From Ectobacillus antri (GTDB taxonomy: Bacteria; Bacillota; Bacilli; Bacillales; Bacillaceae_G), in assembly GCF_003852715.1 (NCBI RefSeq), contig NZ_RIAV01000002.1, positions 124,001 to 188,000 of the forward strand: a stretch of 64,000 bases of DNA, given 5' to 3'. The position numbers and the translations under genes were made by a program. The notes below the pieces were generated by a model that ran no database searches, was not told the origin of the DNA, and worked only from the letters and a program-made list of their open reading frames with translations. Positions 51,303-61,621 of this stretch are shown here, in pieces. Position 1 is the stretch's first letter, and each line of letters starts with the position of its first letter.

Positions 51303-52423
51303 TGGGGAAAATTCCGAACGGCTATGAAATCATTGAACTGTTTGAAGAGTTGTACCCGAAATACTTAGCGGTAGAGGGAGATAAGATTGGTCTTCAAATC
51401 GGTACATTAAACAAGCCCATTCATCGAGTTTTGATTGCTTTAGATGTAACAGAAGAGGTTGTGCAAGAAGCCCTCTCAAAAAAATGCGAGCTTATTATTG
51501 CCCACCACCCACTCATTTTTCGACCTCTTACACATATTACAACGAACGATGTATACGGAAAAATTATTGAAACGTGTATTAAATATGATATTGCCGTATA
51601 CGCAGCACATACAAATGTTGACGTAGGGGAAGGGGGTGTAAATGACCTCCTTGCTGAAGCGTTAGGTCTAGTGGAGACAAAAGTATTAGTGCCTACATAT
51701 GAAGAGGTTCTTAAAAAGCTAGTTGTATTTGTTCCTTCATCACATGCTGAAAGTGTGCGAGAAGCATTAGGCAAAGCGGGAGCAGGTCATATTGGCGGGT
51801 ATAGTCATTGTACGTTCTCTAGTAACGGTATGGGGACATTTATGCCTGGAGAGGAAACCAACCCGTATATCGGAAAGCAAGGTATGTTAGAGAAGGTAGA
51901 AGAGGTCCGCATCGAAACGATATTTCCCGCGCACATGCAGCGTAAAATTGTACGCGCCATGCTAGAGTCTCATCCATACGAAGAAGTTGCTTATGATATT
52001 TATCGAATTGAAAATCAAGGGAAAACATTAGGGTTAGGTAAAATAGGTAAACTACCTAAGGAGATGACTTTAGAGCAATTCTCCCAGCACGTTAAAAAGT
52101 GTTTAGATGTCAAGGGGGTACGTACTGTTGGAAACTTACAAGATACAGTGAAAAAAGTAGCTGTGTTAGGTGGGGATGGAAATAAATACATTTCACACGC
52201 CAAGCGAAGTGGAGCAGATGTGTATGTAACAGGAGATATGTATTATCATGTTGCGCATGATGCAATGCTTATGGGGCTTAACATTGTAGACCCGGGACAT
52301 AATGTAGAAAAGGTTATGAAAACTGGTGTGCAAGAACAATTGAAGCAACGAGTAGTAGAAAAGCGCTATGACGTTGAAATTTATGCTTCGCTTGTTCATA
52401 CAGATCCCTTTACTTTTATATAA
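51299..52423 (+). CDS. yqfO: NIF3-like metal-binding protein YqfO
   Basis: A 374-residue Nif3 family protein. The metal residues are in IAHHPLIF, YAAHTNVD and, at the C-terminus, TGDMYYHVAHDA and DPGHNVEK. A PII-like insertion domain (about 130-230) divides the two halves. The ligand and activity are unsettled; GTP cyclohydrolase activity has been proposed for relatives. Coupled to trmK by overlap. Confidence 0.92.
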   Translation: MMGKIPNGYEIIELFEELYPKYLAVEGDKIGLQIGTLNKPIHRVLIALDVTEEVVQEALSKKCELIIAHHPLIFRPLTHITTNDVYGKIIETCIKYDIAVYAAHTNVDVGEGGVNDLLAEALGLVETKVLVPTYEEVLKKLVVFVPSSHAESVREALGKAGAGHIGGYSHCTFSSNGMGTFMPGEETNPYIGKQGMLEKVEEVRIETIFPAHMQRKIVRAMLESHPYEEVAYDIYRIENQGKTLGLGKIGKLPKEMTLEQFSQHVKKCLDVKGVRTVGNLQDTVKKVAVLGGDGNKYISHAKRSGADVYVTGDMYYHVAHDAMLMGLNIVDPGHNVEKVMKTGVQEQLKQRVVEKRYDVEIYASLVHTDPFTFI

Positions 52424-52451
52424 AAAGGCAGGAGCATGCTCCTGCCTTTTT
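52422..52451. terminator. Bidirectional terminator between yqfO and ispH
   Basis: Perfect 30-base palindrome: AAAAAGGCAGGAGCA and its complement. Confidence 0.9.
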
Positions 52452-52506
52452 GTTGTTCTGCTTAGCCTTTTGTTCAATACTGCCTAAGTGGTCGATTTCT
52501 CTTTTC

Positions 52507-53448
52507 TTATTTCACTTTTACTTTTGGTAAGATTTTATGAAGTGGCACTTGGCGTTTTCGCTCCCATGTTTTTTCATCTGCCGGGTCATATTGTTCTAAA
52601 AAGGCAATAACTTCTTTTGTGATAGGTGTAGGTGTAGAAGCTCCTGCTGTAACGGCCACGCGTGTAATACCTTCTAACCACTCTAACTGAATTTCGCTTA
52701 CGTCAGATATACGATAGGCTTTCGTGCCAGCAATTTCAGCAGAGACTTGAGCAAGACGGTTGGAGTTATTACTTTTTGGATCGCCTACAACGATTGTCAA
52801 TTCAGCTGCTCCTGCTTGGTTAGCAACAGCTTCTTGACGAACTTGAGTGGCCAAGCAGATTTCTTTATGAATCTCTGCAGTGGGATAGCGCTGCTGAATT
52901 TTCTTCATCAAATGTTGCACATCCCATTGGCTCATTGTTGTTTGATTTGTCACCAAAATTTTATTTGTAGGAATATTAAGATGGTCGATTTCCTCTTCTT
53001 TTTCAATTAAATGCACAATTTCAGGTGCAATTCCAACAGCACCCTCTGGCTCTGGATGCCCTTTTTTACCGATGTAAATCACATGATACCCTTCTTCTTT
53101 TTTTTCGCGAATTAAATCATGTGTTTTTGCCACATCAGGACATGTGGCATCGATGGTAGTAAGTCCCTTTTCTTTAGCACGTCTTTTTACTTCAGGAGAT
53201 ACACCGTGCGCTGTGAAAATAACAGTACCTGATTCGATTTGGTCTAAAATTTCTAAACGATTTGGTCCATCCAATGTAATAATACCATCTTCTTCAAATG
53301 CGTCTGTTACGTGTTTGTTATGGACAATCATGCCTAAAATGTATATTGGTCGAGGTAATTCTTTATCAAGTGCCGCATTGCGTGCAATAACCATTGCATC
53401 TACTACGCCGTAGCAGTAACCACGCGGGGCAATTTTAATAACTTCCAC
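52507..53448 (-). CDS. ispH: 4-hydroxy-3-methylbut-2-enyl diphosphate reductase
   Basis: A 313-residue iron-sulfur enzyme, the last step of the MEP isoprenoid pathway. The cluster cysteines are C12, C103 ([11 protein letters not shown]) and C198 ([12 protein letters not shown]); the catalytic region [12 protein letters not shown] and [11 protein letters not shown] are present. ispG lies 7 kb away in the same orientation. Confidence 0.96.
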   Translation of the reverse strand: MEVIKIAPRGYCYGVVDAMVIARNAALDKELPRPIYILGMIVHNKHVTDAFEEDGIITLDGPNRLEILDQIESGTVIFTAHGVSPEVKRRAKEKGLTTIDATCPDVAKTHDLIREKKEEGYHVIYIGKKGHPEPEGAVGIAPEIVHLIEKEEEIDHLNIPTNKILVTNQTTMSQWDVQHLMKKIQQRYPTAEIHKEICLATQVRQEAVANQAGAAELTIVVGDPKSNNSNRLAQVSAEIAGTKAYRISDVSEIQLEWLEGITRVAVTAGASTPTPITKEVIAFLEQYDPADEKTWERKRQVPLHKILPKVKVK

Positions 53449-53530
53449 AACTAATCCTCTCCTTTAACAAGGAATCCTTAATAGTTTTCCTTTTCATTAT
53501 ATAGGACAGAGCGGAAGTTGACAAAAGTTA

Positions 53531-54217
53531 TCATACATACAGTTTTGGTTTCATTTGGCTACTCACCGGTGGTTCTGGTTTTACTTCAGGCTCAGGCACT
53601 GTCGTTTTCTTCTTTTTTTGAACAGGTTTTACTAAATCTGCTGAGGGAGGAGTTACTTCTGTATTTGCTTCACTTTCTTCACTTTCTTCACTTTTTTCTG
53701 TTGATTTAGAAGTAAGAATTTTCACGATACTAGGGAAGCTTTTTACAATAGGTCCGTATTGCTGAACCATTGGGCTAACAGTTTGTGCAACCTTTACCAC
53801 TTTTTCTACGTTACCGAGCATAGCTGATGGGTTAGACAGCATATTGGAAAAAAAGCTTCCAATACCTGCTGTATTTTGTGTAGCGGCTCCGGCTGCGGCA
53901 GATGCTGCTTCAGGCATCATGCGAACAGGTCCTTGCTGATGATTTGCTTGTACCTGAAAAGGCTGTTGGTTGGGGCCTGGCATAGGTGTTTTTTTGCCAA
54001 ATAACCTTGCAAGTAGTCCTGGTGGCTTTTGTTGCATATGAGGCTGCATTCCCTGATAGTAAGAAGGGTGCGGATTTATAGTAGGACTAGGCGAATTTGT
54101 ATAGGGCATTCTCATAGGATGAGGTGCTCCTTGCAGAGGATGCCTCTGCATTTGCTGAGGCGGTAAGGGTGACATGTGACGTGGTTGCATGTTGTGCGGA
54201 TAGGGTGTTCTTATCAT
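53531..54217 (-). CDS. yqfQ: YqfQ/VrrA-like repeat protein
   Basis: A 228-residue low-complexity protein. Residues 1-65 are rich in Met, Pro, His and Gln; a middle part (about 110-165) is hydrophobic-helical (IGSFFSNMLSNPSAMLGNVE); the C-terminus is charged. It corresponds in position to vrrA of the B. cereus group, a gene known for length-variable tandem repeats. Here a 9-base unit TTCACTTTC is repeated three times at 53669-53695, giving SEESEESE. Function unknown; a spore-envelope role is often suspected. Confidence 0.8.
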   Translation of the reverse strand: MIRTPYPHNMQPRHMSPLPPQQMQRHPLQGAPHPMRMPYTNSPSPTINPHPSYYQGMQPHMQQKPPGLLARLFGKKTPMPGPNQQPFQVQANHQQGPVRMMPEAASAAAGAATQNTAGIGSFFSNMLSNPSAMLGNVEKVVKVAQTVSPMVQQYGPIVKSFPSIVKILTSKSTEKSEESEESEANTEVTPPSADLVKPVQKKKKTTVPEPEVKPEPPVSSQMKPKLYV

Positions 54218-54579
54218 AAGACAACTCTCCTTTGATGGGTGTATATACTACCATATGCACAAATGAGAAAAGGGTTTAGTTTTCGATGCAGAAAAGTAAA
54301 CTATATACATCCTAATAGAAAAACAACATTCTTTTTAAAATCAAGATATAAGAGCAGTTAAGACTATGTGACATGGAGCGAAAAATTCTAGCGTTTCAAT
54401 ATTCTGTCACTGTTAAGTGAGAAAACTTGTTACGCTTACGCAAACGCTCAATCAGCTAAGTATTGTGTGTTTGTGATGATAGATACTAAGTTGTCTAGCG
54501 TGGATTTTCTATGAAAAATCTGTTATAATATAGTCTTGTCTTACTTTTGAACGAAAAATTAACGAAAGAAGGTGGCGAA
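54218..54579. other. Intergenic region between yqfQ and cshB
   Basis: About 360 bases. An extended -10 (TGT plus TATAAT, 54521-54529) probably serves cshB. No other feature recognised. Confidence 0.5.
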
Positions 54580-55884
54580 ATGAAAACTGAAGCATTTAAG
54601 AAGTTTGATTTTCAACCGTTCCTTATAGAAGCACTTCAAGAACAGGGTTTTTCTAAGCCTACAGAAATCCAGGAAAAAATTTTTCCAGTTGCCAAAAAAG
54701 GATTGAGTGTTATTGGCCAATCTCAAACTGGTTCTGGTAAAACACTCGCATATTTACTTCCCTGTATAAATGTAATCGCTGCTGAGCGTGAAGAGGTACA
54801 ATTAGTTATTACTGCACCTACAAGAGAATTGGCACAACAAATTTATCAAGAGATATTAAAATTAACGAAGTTTTCTCCGGCAGGTAAGGAACTTACAGTT
54901 CGTTGCTTTATTGGAGGTACGGATAAACAGCGCACAATTGAAAAGCTGAAAAAGCAACCTCATATTGTAGTGGGTACGCCAGGACGCATTGAGGACCTTG
55001 TAGCGGAGCAAGCGCTATTTGTGCATACTGCGAACATGATTGTTGTGGATGAAGCTGACTTGATGCTGGATATGGGCTTCATTCAAGAAGTGGATAAAAT
55101 TGCAGCCCGTATGCCTAAAACCTTACAAATGCTTGTTTTTTCAGCAACAATTCCGGAAAAGCTGAAATTGTTTATGAAAAAATATATGGAAAATCCCGAG
55201 TATGTACAGGTTAACCCTAAGCAAGTGGCTGCGGAAAAGATTGAACATGCCATTATACCGTTACGTCATCGAAATAAATTAAACTTGTTAAAAGATATTT
55301 TAGTGACATATCAACCATATCTCGCAATCGTATTTACAAATACGAAAAAAACGGCAGAGGAAGTTGCGATGGGGTTGGCAGAGCGTGGTCTTAAAGTAGG
55401 TCGAATTCATGGTGATTTAACGCCGCGTGAGCGCAAGAAAATGATGAAGCAAATTCGTGATTTAGAATATCAATATATCGTGGCGACTGACTTGGCAGCA
55501 CGGGGTATTGATATTGAAGGAGTCAGTCATGTTATTAACTACGAATTGCCAGAAGATCTTGATTTCTATGTACACCGTGTTGGTCGTACGGCGCGTGCTG
55601 GACAATCCGGTCATGCTATTACCCTATATGAGTTGTCTGATTCCGATGCTTTAGAAAGATTAGAAAAGCGTAATATTAATTTCCGTCATATGGATTTAAA
55701 AGATGGCGAATGGGTAGAATTAGGTGCACGTCATAAGAGACAAACACGTAAGAAGCAACAGGATGACTTGGATATAATGGCACAAAAGGTTGTGAAAAAG
55801 CCAAAACAAGTAAAGCCTGGGTATAAGAAAAAGCTTGCAGAAGACCGTGAGAAAATCAAAAGAAAATACGGTAAAAAAAGATAA
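54580..55884 (+). CDS. cshB: DEAD-box RNA helicase CshB
   Basis: A 434-residue helicase. Motifs in order: Q motif, SQTGSGKT (I), PTRELAQQ (Ia), GTPGR, VDEADLMLDMGF (II), SATIP (III), ARGIDIEGV (V), HRVGRTARAG (VI); a basic tail follows. In B. subtilis it acts in ribosome assembly and cold adaptation. The ATG at 54580 follows AAGAAGGTGGCGA. Confidence 0.94.
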   Translation: MKTEAFKKFDFQPFLIEALQEQGFSKPTEIQEKIFPVAKKGLSVIGQSQTGSGKTLAYLLPCINVIAAEREEVQLVITAPTRELAQQIYQEILKLTKFSPAGKELTVRCFIGGTDKQRTIEKLKKQPHIVVGTPGRIEDLVAEQALFVHTANMIVVDEADLMLDMGFIQEVDKIAARMPKTLQMLVFSATIPEKLKLFMKKYMENPEYVQVNPKQVAAEKIEHAIIPLRHRNKLNLLKDILVTYQPYLAIVFTNTKKTAEEVAMGLAERGLKVGRIHGDLTPRERKKMMKQIRDLEYQYIVATDLAARGIDIEGVSHVINYELPEDLDFYVHRVGRTARAGQSGHAITLYELSDSDALERLEKRNINFRHMDLKDGEWVELGARHKRQTRKKQQDDLDIMAQKVVKKPKQVKPGYKKKLAEDREKIKRKYGKKR

Positions 55885-55909
55885 AGAGCATAGGCTCTTT
55901 ATCTTTTTT
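55874..55909 (+). terminator. Terminator of cshB
   Basis: AAAGATAAAGAGC / GCTCTTTATCTTT, loop ATAG, plus T run. The stem contains the cshB stop codon. Confidence 0.85.
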
Positions 55910-55929
55910 CAAAGCCTGGAGGTATGATG

Positions 55930-56823
55930 ATGAAAATTGGGTCACACGTTTCAATGAGTGGAAAGAAAATGTTACTTGCAGCAAGTGAAGAAGCTGTTTC
56001 ATACGGTGCGAACACATTTATGATTTATACCGGTGCACCGCAAAATACGCGTAGAAAACCGATTGAGGATTTGAATATTGCTGCGGGGCTTTTACATATG
56101 GATGAGCATGGGATTGATGAGATTATTGTGCATGCGCCTTATATCATTAACATAGGTAACTCTGAAAATGGAGCCACATTTCAGCTTGGAGTCGATTTTT
56201 TAAGAATGGAAATTGAGCGTACAGAAGCATTGCGCGCGGCTAAGCAAATTGTACTTCATCCGGGCGCTCATGTGGGAGCTGGAGCCGACGTTGGCATTCG
56301 AAAGATTATTGAAGGATTAAACGAAGTGATTACATCGAATCAATCCGTTCAAATTGCTCTGGAGACAATGGCGGGCAAAGGAACAGAATGTGGTCGTAGC
56401 TTTGAAGAGCTAGCTCAAATTATAGAAGGTGTTACGCACAATGAAAAGCTTTCAGTTTGCTTTGACACTTGTCACGTGCATGATGCAGGATACGATATCG
56501 TAAATGATTTTGACGGTGTGTTGGAGGAATTTGATCGTATCGTTGGCTTAGAACGTTTGCGCGTGTTGCATATTAATGATAGTAAAAATGAGCGAGGAAC
56601 AAAAAAAGACCGACACGAAAATATCGGCTTTGGACGAATTGGTTTTGAAGCTTTACATTATATTGTACATCATCCTCAGCTTGCTCACGTGCCGAAAATT
56701 TTAGAAACACCATATGTGGGCGAGGATAAGAATAATAAAAAGCCTCCATACAAGCATGAAATTGAAATGTTGAAAAATGGGACATTTGATCGTACTTTAC
56801 TGGATAAGATTATAGTAGGCTAA
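55930..56823 (+). CDS. nfo: Endonuclease IV
   Basis: A 297-residue AP endonuclease. Zinc motifs: [37 protein letters not shown] and [10 protein letters not shown]. Three ATGs occur in tandem; the third (55930) has 7-base spacing from GGAGG. Repairs abasic sites, important in germinating spores. Confidence 0.96.
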   Translation: MKIGSHVSMSGKKMLLAASEEAVSYGANTFMIYTGAPQNTRRKPIEDLNIAAGLLHMDEHGIDEIIVHAPYIINIGNSENGATFQLGVDFLRMEIERTEALRAAKQIVLHPGAHVGAGADVGIRKIIEGLNEVITSNQSVQIALETMAGKGTECGRSFEELAQIIEGVTHNEKLSVCFDTCHVHDAGYDIVNDFDGVLEEFDRIVGLERLRVLHINDSKNERGTKKDRHENIGFGRIGFEALHYIVHHPQLAHVPKILETPYVGEDKNNKKPPYKHEIEMLKNGTFDRTLLDKIIVG

Positions 56824-57075
56824 TTATAGTAGCTTTTGTAGTAGGGTATTGACTTGTTGAGCGGTTACTGGTGACGTGACCTTTGCGATTTTTTGGATTA
56901 ATGCGAGTCGTTCTGCGTCATTATAAATGTTGATGTTCTGTCCTTTAATTAAGACGGATACCTGCTGCGCTTGCTCAACAGTGATAGAAATATTGTACTC
57001 TTTACTTAATTTTAGTAAGTCGGGACCAGTCATATTATTTAATTTTTTATTCACTAAATGTTGAATGATATTCAT
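56824..57075 (-). CDS. yqfT: DUF2624 protein YqfT
   Basis: An 83-residue helical protein (MNIIQHLVNKKLNNMTGPDL, VTAQQVNTLLQKLL) matching YqfT, which follows nfo in bacilli. It abuts nfo tail to tail with no intergenic base. Ribosome site AAGGGGGAAATC. Function unknown. Confidence 0.82.
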   Translation of the reverse strand: MNIIQHLVNKKLNNMTGPDLLKLSKEYNISITVEQAQQVSVLIKGQNINIYNDAERLALIQKIAKVTSPVTAQQVNTLLQKLL

Positions 57076-57195
57076 ATGATTTCCCCCTTGTAACGCGTTC
57101 TATGCCAATATATGTGCAGCCGGCTTGTTCATATTCCGGGAAAGCTAAGGTAAGCATACGCTACAATAAAATAAAACAATATTTAAGGAGGAATT

Positions 57196-58074
57196 ATGGT
57201 GAAAAAACAGCATAAAAAAGAAAGTTTACTTCATTTAATTTACAGGCTTGTGATGATTATTATTGGAGCGGCTTGTGCGGCAATTGCCATCGAATTGTTC
57301 TTAATGCCAAATCAGATTATTGATGGCGGCATTATAGGTGTTTCTCTTATCTTAGATTATTTAACACCTCATATGCCTTGGTTAAGCTTCTCTACGTTGG
57401 TTGTGATTTTAAATTTACCATTTATGTATTCTGGTTATAAGCAAATAGGAAAAACATTTATGTTTTCATCTATCTTTGGAGTTGTATGTTTAGCTCTTAT
57501 TGAAAGTAGCCTGCATGATTTTGATCCATTTACCACAGAACCAATTTTAGCAACCGTATTTGGAGGACTTATACTTGGTGTAGGGGTAGGGTTGGTAATC
57601 AGACATGGCGGTTCATTAGATGGAACTGAGATTATGGGCATTTTACTAACAAAGAAATTGCCATTTTCTGTTGGTGAGTTTGTTATGTTCATTAATATTT
57701 TTATTTTTGCATGGGCTGCCTTTGTGTTTGGGTTGGAGCAAGCGATGTACTCTGTAATGACATACTACATTGCCTTTAAAACAATTGATACAGTTATCCA
57801 AGGTCTTGATGAAACAAAAGCCGTGCTCATTGTATCAGATTACTATGAAGACGTATCAGATGCTATTTTACATCGTTTAGGCCGAGGGACAACGAAGTTG
57901 ATGGGGAAAGGCGGCTATACAGATGAGCAAAAGGAAGTTATCTATGCTGTTGTGACAAGGCTAGAGGTTACGAAATTAAAGTCCATCGTTCATGAAATTG
58001 ATCCAGCAGCATTTATTACAATTATGAGTACACAAGAAACACAGGGGGCTAAATTTAAATCGGCAATTCACTAG
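57196..58074 (+). CDS. yqfU: YitT family membrane protein YqfU
   Basis: A 292-residue protein with five to six membrane segments (residues 12-200, DUF161: [20 protein letters not shown]) and a soluble C-terminal DUF2179 domain (about 205-285). Function unknown. A terminator follows, then a degenerate repeat, then the zinc operon. Confidence 0.88.
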   Translation: MVKKQHKKESLLHLIYRLVMIIIGAACAAIAIELFLMPNQIIDGGIIGVSLILDYLTPHMPWLSFSTLVVILNLPFMYSGYKQIGKTFMFSSIFGVVCLALIESSLHDFDPFTTEPILATVFGGLILGVGVGLVIRHGGSLDGTEIMGILLTKKLPFSVGEFVMFINIFIFAWAAFVFGLEQAMYSVMTYYIAFKTIDTVIQGLDETKAVLIVSDYYEDVSDAILHRLGRGTTKLMGKGGYTDEQKEVIYAVVTRLEVTKLKSIVHEIDPAAFITIMSTQETQGAKFKSAIH

Positions 58075-58099
58075 CAGAGCTGTTGCAGCTCTGTTTTTT
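58075..58099 (+). terminator. Terminator of yqfU
   Basis: CAGAGCTG / CAGCTCTG, loop TTG, then six T. Confidence 0.85.
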
Positions 58100-58110
58100 C
58101 TTTTATTATT

Positions 58111-58255
58111 GGCTCCGTTAAAGCCTGCTGTTGATAATTAGCACTTGTTAATGGGAGTGAAGGGTGTAAGACTCTTACGAGAAAAGTGAGTCAAAGGGAG
58201 ATCTCGCAGACTCCCTGACTTCCAACGGAAATCAACAACGAATCTTAACAGAGAC
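58111..58255. repeat. Degenerate MITE-like element, inverted relative to 6513
   Basis: A 145-base copy. Read on the minus strand it aligns with the element at 6513: TTAACAAGTGCTAATTATCA and GAGTCTTACACCCTTCACTC are shared with small changes. The ends are GGCTCCGTTAAAG and ATCAACAACGAATCTTAACA; the flanks TTATTATT and TTATCGTT may be a decayed 8-base duplication. It lacks about 35 internal bases. Confidence 0.7.
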
Positions 58256-58276
58256 TTATCGTTAAAAATTAATTAT

Positions 58277-58348
58277 TTGACGTGTTATCTGCAATGCGTT
58301 ACAATAATTTAGTTTAAGCTCGTCATAAACAAATCGTAATTATTACGC
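58277..58348 (+). promoter_or_regulatory. Promoter and Zur box of the zinc uptake operon
   Basis: TTGACG (58277-58282) and TACAAT (58300-58305) with 17-base spacing. TCGTAAT-T-ATTACGC at 58334-58348 matches the Bacillus Zur box in 14 of 15 positions and differs from PerR and Fur boxes. It would lie about 22 bases past the start site. Confidence 0.9.
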
Positions 58349-58366
58349 ATATAAAAGGTGAAGAAT

Positions 58367-59143
58367 ATGAAAGAACACGCTATTATTGAAGTTGATAATG
58401 TTTCATATCGGTATGAAGGTGAAAATGTCTTGGAACATATTCATCTAACGGTTCCAAAGGGCGCGTTTCTTGGTCTAGTTGGACCAAACGGCTCAGGAAA
58501 ATCAACTTTATTAAAATGTATACTTGGTATTTTAAAGCCAAAAGACGGCCAAATTCGTTTGTTTGGAATAGATAGTCGTAAGTTTAAAGACTGGAGTAAG
58601 ATCGGTTACGTATCACAAAAAGCGAACAGTTTTAACTCGGGATTTCCAGCTACTGTGTTTGAAGTGGTAGCAATGGGGCTTGTTTCAAAAAAAGGCTTAT
58701 TCCGTTTTCTCAATAAGACGGATAAAAACAAAGTGAAACAAGCGATTGCTAATGTTGGGATGAGCGAGTTTTCCGCTCGAAATATTGGAGAGCTTTCAGG
58801 CGGTCAACAACAGCGTGTATTTATTGCACGTGCGCTTGTAAGTGAGCCACAGCTACTAATATTAGATGAGCCTACTGTGGGTGTTGACGCAGGAAATGTA
58901 GAAAGCTTTTATAGTATGTTAGGAGATTTAAATCAAAATTTGGGAATCACGTTATTGCTTGTCACACATGATATTGGTACCATTACGGATAAAGTAACGC
59001 ATATAGCTTGTTTGAATAAATATTTACACTTTCATGGAGAAACAGAAAAGTTTGAAGAGATGAAGAAAGATGAGTTATCAAATTTTTATGGTCATCATGT
59101 GCAAGTTTTGGAGCATGGGCACGCGCACGGGAGGATACAATGA
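58367..59143 (+). CDS. znuC: Zinc ABC transporter ATP-binding protein
   Basis: A 258-residue ABC ATPase. Walker A GPNGSGKST, Q-loop VSQKANSFN, signature LSGGQQQR, Walker B LLILDEPTVGVD, switch His in LLVTHDIG. The C-terminus HVQVLEHGHAHGR is His-rich. Zur box upstream and zur downstream identify zinc as the substrate. The ATG at 58367 follows AAAAGGTGAAGAAT. It overlaps znuB by 4 bases. No substrate-binding protein gene is adjacent. Confidence 0.92.
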   Translation: MKEHAIIEVDNVSYRYEGENVLEHIHLTVPKGAFLGLVGPNGSGKSTLLKCILGILKPKDGQIRLFGIDSRKFKDWSKIGYVSQKANSFNSGFPATVFEVVAMGLVSKKGLFRFLNKTDKNKVKQAIANVGMSEFSARNIGELSGGQQQRVFIARALVSEPQLLILDEPTVGVDAGNVESFYSMLGDLNQNLGITLLLVTHDIGTITDKVTHIACLNKYLHFHGETEKFEEMKKDELSNFYGHHVQVLEHGHAHGRIQ

Positions 59144-59973
59144 TACAAGACTTTTTACAATATGATTTTTTAAGGAATTCACTGTATGCAGCACTGCTAA
59201 TTGGTTTAGCAGCTCCTTTATTAGGTGTGTTTGTTGTCATTCGTCGTCTTTCCTTAATTGCTGATGCGCTCAGTCATGTAACATTATCAGGCATTGCGGC
59301 AAGTTTATTGCTAGAAAAGACGGTATTTACAGGAGGGTTCATCAATCCTTTATACATGGGTATGCTTTTTTCCATGGGCGGCGCCCTATTTATTGAAAAG
59401 TTGCGGGTGGTGTATAAGCATTACCAAGAGCTTGCTATTCCTATTATTTTATCAGGCGGCATCGGTTTAGGGGTTATTTTTATTTCATTAGCAAAAGGAT
59501 TTAACACAGATCTTTTTAATTATTTATTTGGTAGTGTAAGTGCGGTGAGTGAAAATGATTTAATTGCGATTACAGCTATTACATTTCTGGTTGTTATCAG
59601 TATCATTTTACTGTATAAAGAGTTATTTTTGCTGTCATTTGATGAAGAATATGCTACTGCAACAGGATTAAAATCGAAATGGATTCATTTTGCATTTATT
59701 ATGCTAGTTGCACTAGTGATTGCGGCTTCTATGCGTGTTGTGGGGATCTTGCTTGTTTCATCATTGATGACATTACCCGTTGCAGCAAGTATTCGGATTG
59801 CAAAAGGCTTTAAGCAAACGATCTTGTTTTCTGTTCTCTTTGGAGAGTTAGCTGTTGTTGGTGGATTAATTACTTCGTATCAATTAGACTTAGCTCCTGG
59901 TGGCACAATTGTTGTCATTGCGGTTATAATCCTCGTAGGAGCTATTCTTTGGAAAAAGAAAAAAACTGCGTAA
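59140..59973 (+). CDS. znuB: Zinc ABC transporter permease
   Basis: A 277-residue ABC-3 type permease with about eight membrane segments. LIADALSHVTLSGIAA and MRVVGILLVSSLMTLPVAAS are family signatures. Partner of ZnuC. Thirteen bases before zur, so transporter and repressor are cotranscribed. Confidence 0.92.
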   Translation: MIQDFLQYDFLRNSLYAALLIGLAAPLLGVFVVIRRLSLIADALSHVTLSGIAASLLLEKTVFTGGFINPLYMGMLFSMGGALFIEKLRVVYKHYQELAIPIILSGGIGLGVIFISLAKGFNTDLFNYLFGSVSAVSENDLIAITAITFLVVISIILLYKELFLLSFDEEYATATGLKSKWIHFAFIMLVALVIAASMRVVGILLVSSLMTLPVAASIRIAKGFKQTILFSVLFGELAVVGGLITSYQLDLAPGGTIVVIAVIILVGAILWKKKKTA

Positions 59974-59986
59974 TGAGGGGATGTAA

Positions 59987-60400
59987 ATGAATGTAACATC
60001 TGCGCTGCAACTCATGAAGGATAAAGGGTATAAGTATACAGGCAAACGTGAGGATATGTTGCAGCTATTTGCCACGCATAATAAATATTTAACAGCAAAA
60101 GATGTTCTTGAGAATTTAAAGGATTATTATCCTGGCCTCAGCTTTGATACCATCTACCGAAACCTATCTATTTTTGTAGACTTAGGGATAGTGGAACAAA
60201 CTGAATTGAATGGCGAAAAGCATTTCCGTTTTACTTGTCCGGTAAAAGAACATCACCATCATTTCATTTGCCTGGAATGCGGGCAAACGAAAGAAATTCA
60301 AATGTGCCCAATGGATGATCTTTTAGATGGCTTTTCGGGATATGAAGTGACAGGACATAAATTTGAGGTATATGGTAAATGTCCAAAATGTACACAGTAA
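59987..60400 (+). CDS. zur: Zinc uptake repressor Zur (Fur family)
   Basis: A 137-residue Fur-family regulator. Winged helix ([34 protein letters not shown]) and C-terminal metal domain with [10 protein letters not shown] and CPKC cysteine pairs for structural zinc. Position after yqfU equals B. subtilis zur (yqfV). The Zur box at 58334 implies autoregulation together with znuCB. Confidence 0.93.
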   Translation: MNVTSALQLMKDKGYKYTGKREDMLQLFATHNKYLTAKDVLENLKDYYPGLSFDTIYRNLSIFVDLGIVEQTELNGEKHFRFTCPVKEHHHHFICLECGQTKEIQMCPMDDLLDGFSGYEVTGHKFEVYGKCPKCTQ

Positions 60401-60425
60401 AAGGGAGCTGAGCGCTCCCTTTTTT
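60399..60425. terminator. Bidirectional terminator between zur and ispG
   Basis: AAAAGGGAGC / GCTCCCTTTT, 10-bp stem, 5-base loop, T runs both ways. Confidence 0.9.
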
Positions 60426-61515
60426 ATTTCTCTTGCTTTGCTGCATATTCCTCAGCAATTTTATCAATTTCCTTTTTTAGCTCTTCCACCATAGTCGCTT
60501 CAGGCACTTTTCTTACAATCTCGCCTTTTCGGAAAAGGAGACCTTCTCCTCGTGCCCCTGCGATACCAATATCAGCTTCGCGCGCCTCGCCTGGACCGTT
60601 TACCGCACAGCCGAGAACTGCAACTTTAATTGGCGCTTTAATTTTAGAGATATATTCTTCTACCTCATTTGCAATACTAATTAAATCAATTTCAATACGA
60701 CCACATGTTGGACAAGAAATAAGTGTCGCCGCGTTTGAAGCAAGTCCAAAAGACTTGAGTAGCTCACGTGCGACTTTAACCTCTTCTACTGGATCGGCGC
60801 TTAAGGAAATGCGCAATGTATTCCCAATACCTTTGCTTAGGATAGCGCCTAGACCAGCTGCGCTCTTTACAGTGCCAGCAAATAATGTACCGGACTCTGT
60901 AATTCCTAAGTGTAACGGATAATCAAATGCTTTTGCTGCTTTTTCATATGCTTCAATTGCTAAATTTACATCGGAAGCTTTCATGGACACAATGATGTCG
61001 TGAAAGTCTAAATCCTCAAGAATTTTAATATGGTGCAGAGCACTTTCTACCATGCCATCAGCAGTAGGGTATCCGTATTTTTCTAAAATTTTTCTTTCCA
61101 GAGAGCCTGCGTTTACACCAATTCGAATGGGAATACCTTTTGCTTTTGCCGCATTCACAACAGCTTCTACCTTCTCCCGGCGTCCAATATTACCAGGGTT
61201 AATACGAATTTTATCAATTCCGCCTTCAATTGCTTTTAAAGCTAGACGATAGTCGAAATGGATATCTGCAACTAGCGGTATATTAATGCGTTTTTTAATC
61301 TCAGGAATGGCATCTGCGGCACGCTCATCTGGAACAGCAACACGAACAACCTGACAACCAGCTTCTTCAAGACGCAGAATTTCTGCTACTGTTGCCTCCA
61401 CATCATGTGTTTTGGTTGTGGTCATGCTTTGTATGAATAATTCATTGCTTCCACCAATAGTTAAATTCCCTACTTTGACGGGACGTGTTTTCGTACGATG
61501 TGTAATTTCACTCAC
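60424..61515 (-). CDS. ispG: 4-hydroxy-3-methylbut-2-en-1-yl diphosphate synthase
   Basis: A 363-residue TIM barrel plus iron-sulfur domain; penultimate MEP pathway step. Cluster cysteines are in [12 protein letters not shown] and [11 protein letters not shown]; the N-terminus [20 protein letters not shown] is typical. Monocistronic. Start follows AAGGAGAGCGATC on the minus strand. Confidence 0.96.
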   Translation of the reverse strand: MSEITHRTKTRPVKVGNLTIGGSNELFIQSMTTTKTHDVEATVAEILRLEEAGCQVVRVAVPDERAADAIPEIKKRINIPLVADIHFDYRLALKAIEGGIDKIRINPGNIGRREKVEAVVNAAKAKGIPIRIGVNAGSLERKILEKYGYPTADGMVESALHHIKILEDLDFHDIIVSMKASDVNLAIEAYEKAAKAFDYPLHLGITESGTLFAGTVKSAAGLGAILSKGIGNTLRISLSADPVEEVKVARELLKSFGLASNAATLISCPTCGRIEIDLISIANEVEEYISKIKAPIKVAVLGCAVNGPGEAREADIGIAGARGEGLLFRKGEIVRKVPEATMVEELKKEIDKIAEEYAAKQEK

Positions 61516-61621
61516 GAATAGATCGCTCTCCTTATAAAGGGTTATGTGTGTATCATTTGTTATTCTTGTCTATTGTATCAATGCTTCTGCTGTGCGACAA
61601 GAATTATGCTGTAATTTCTCT

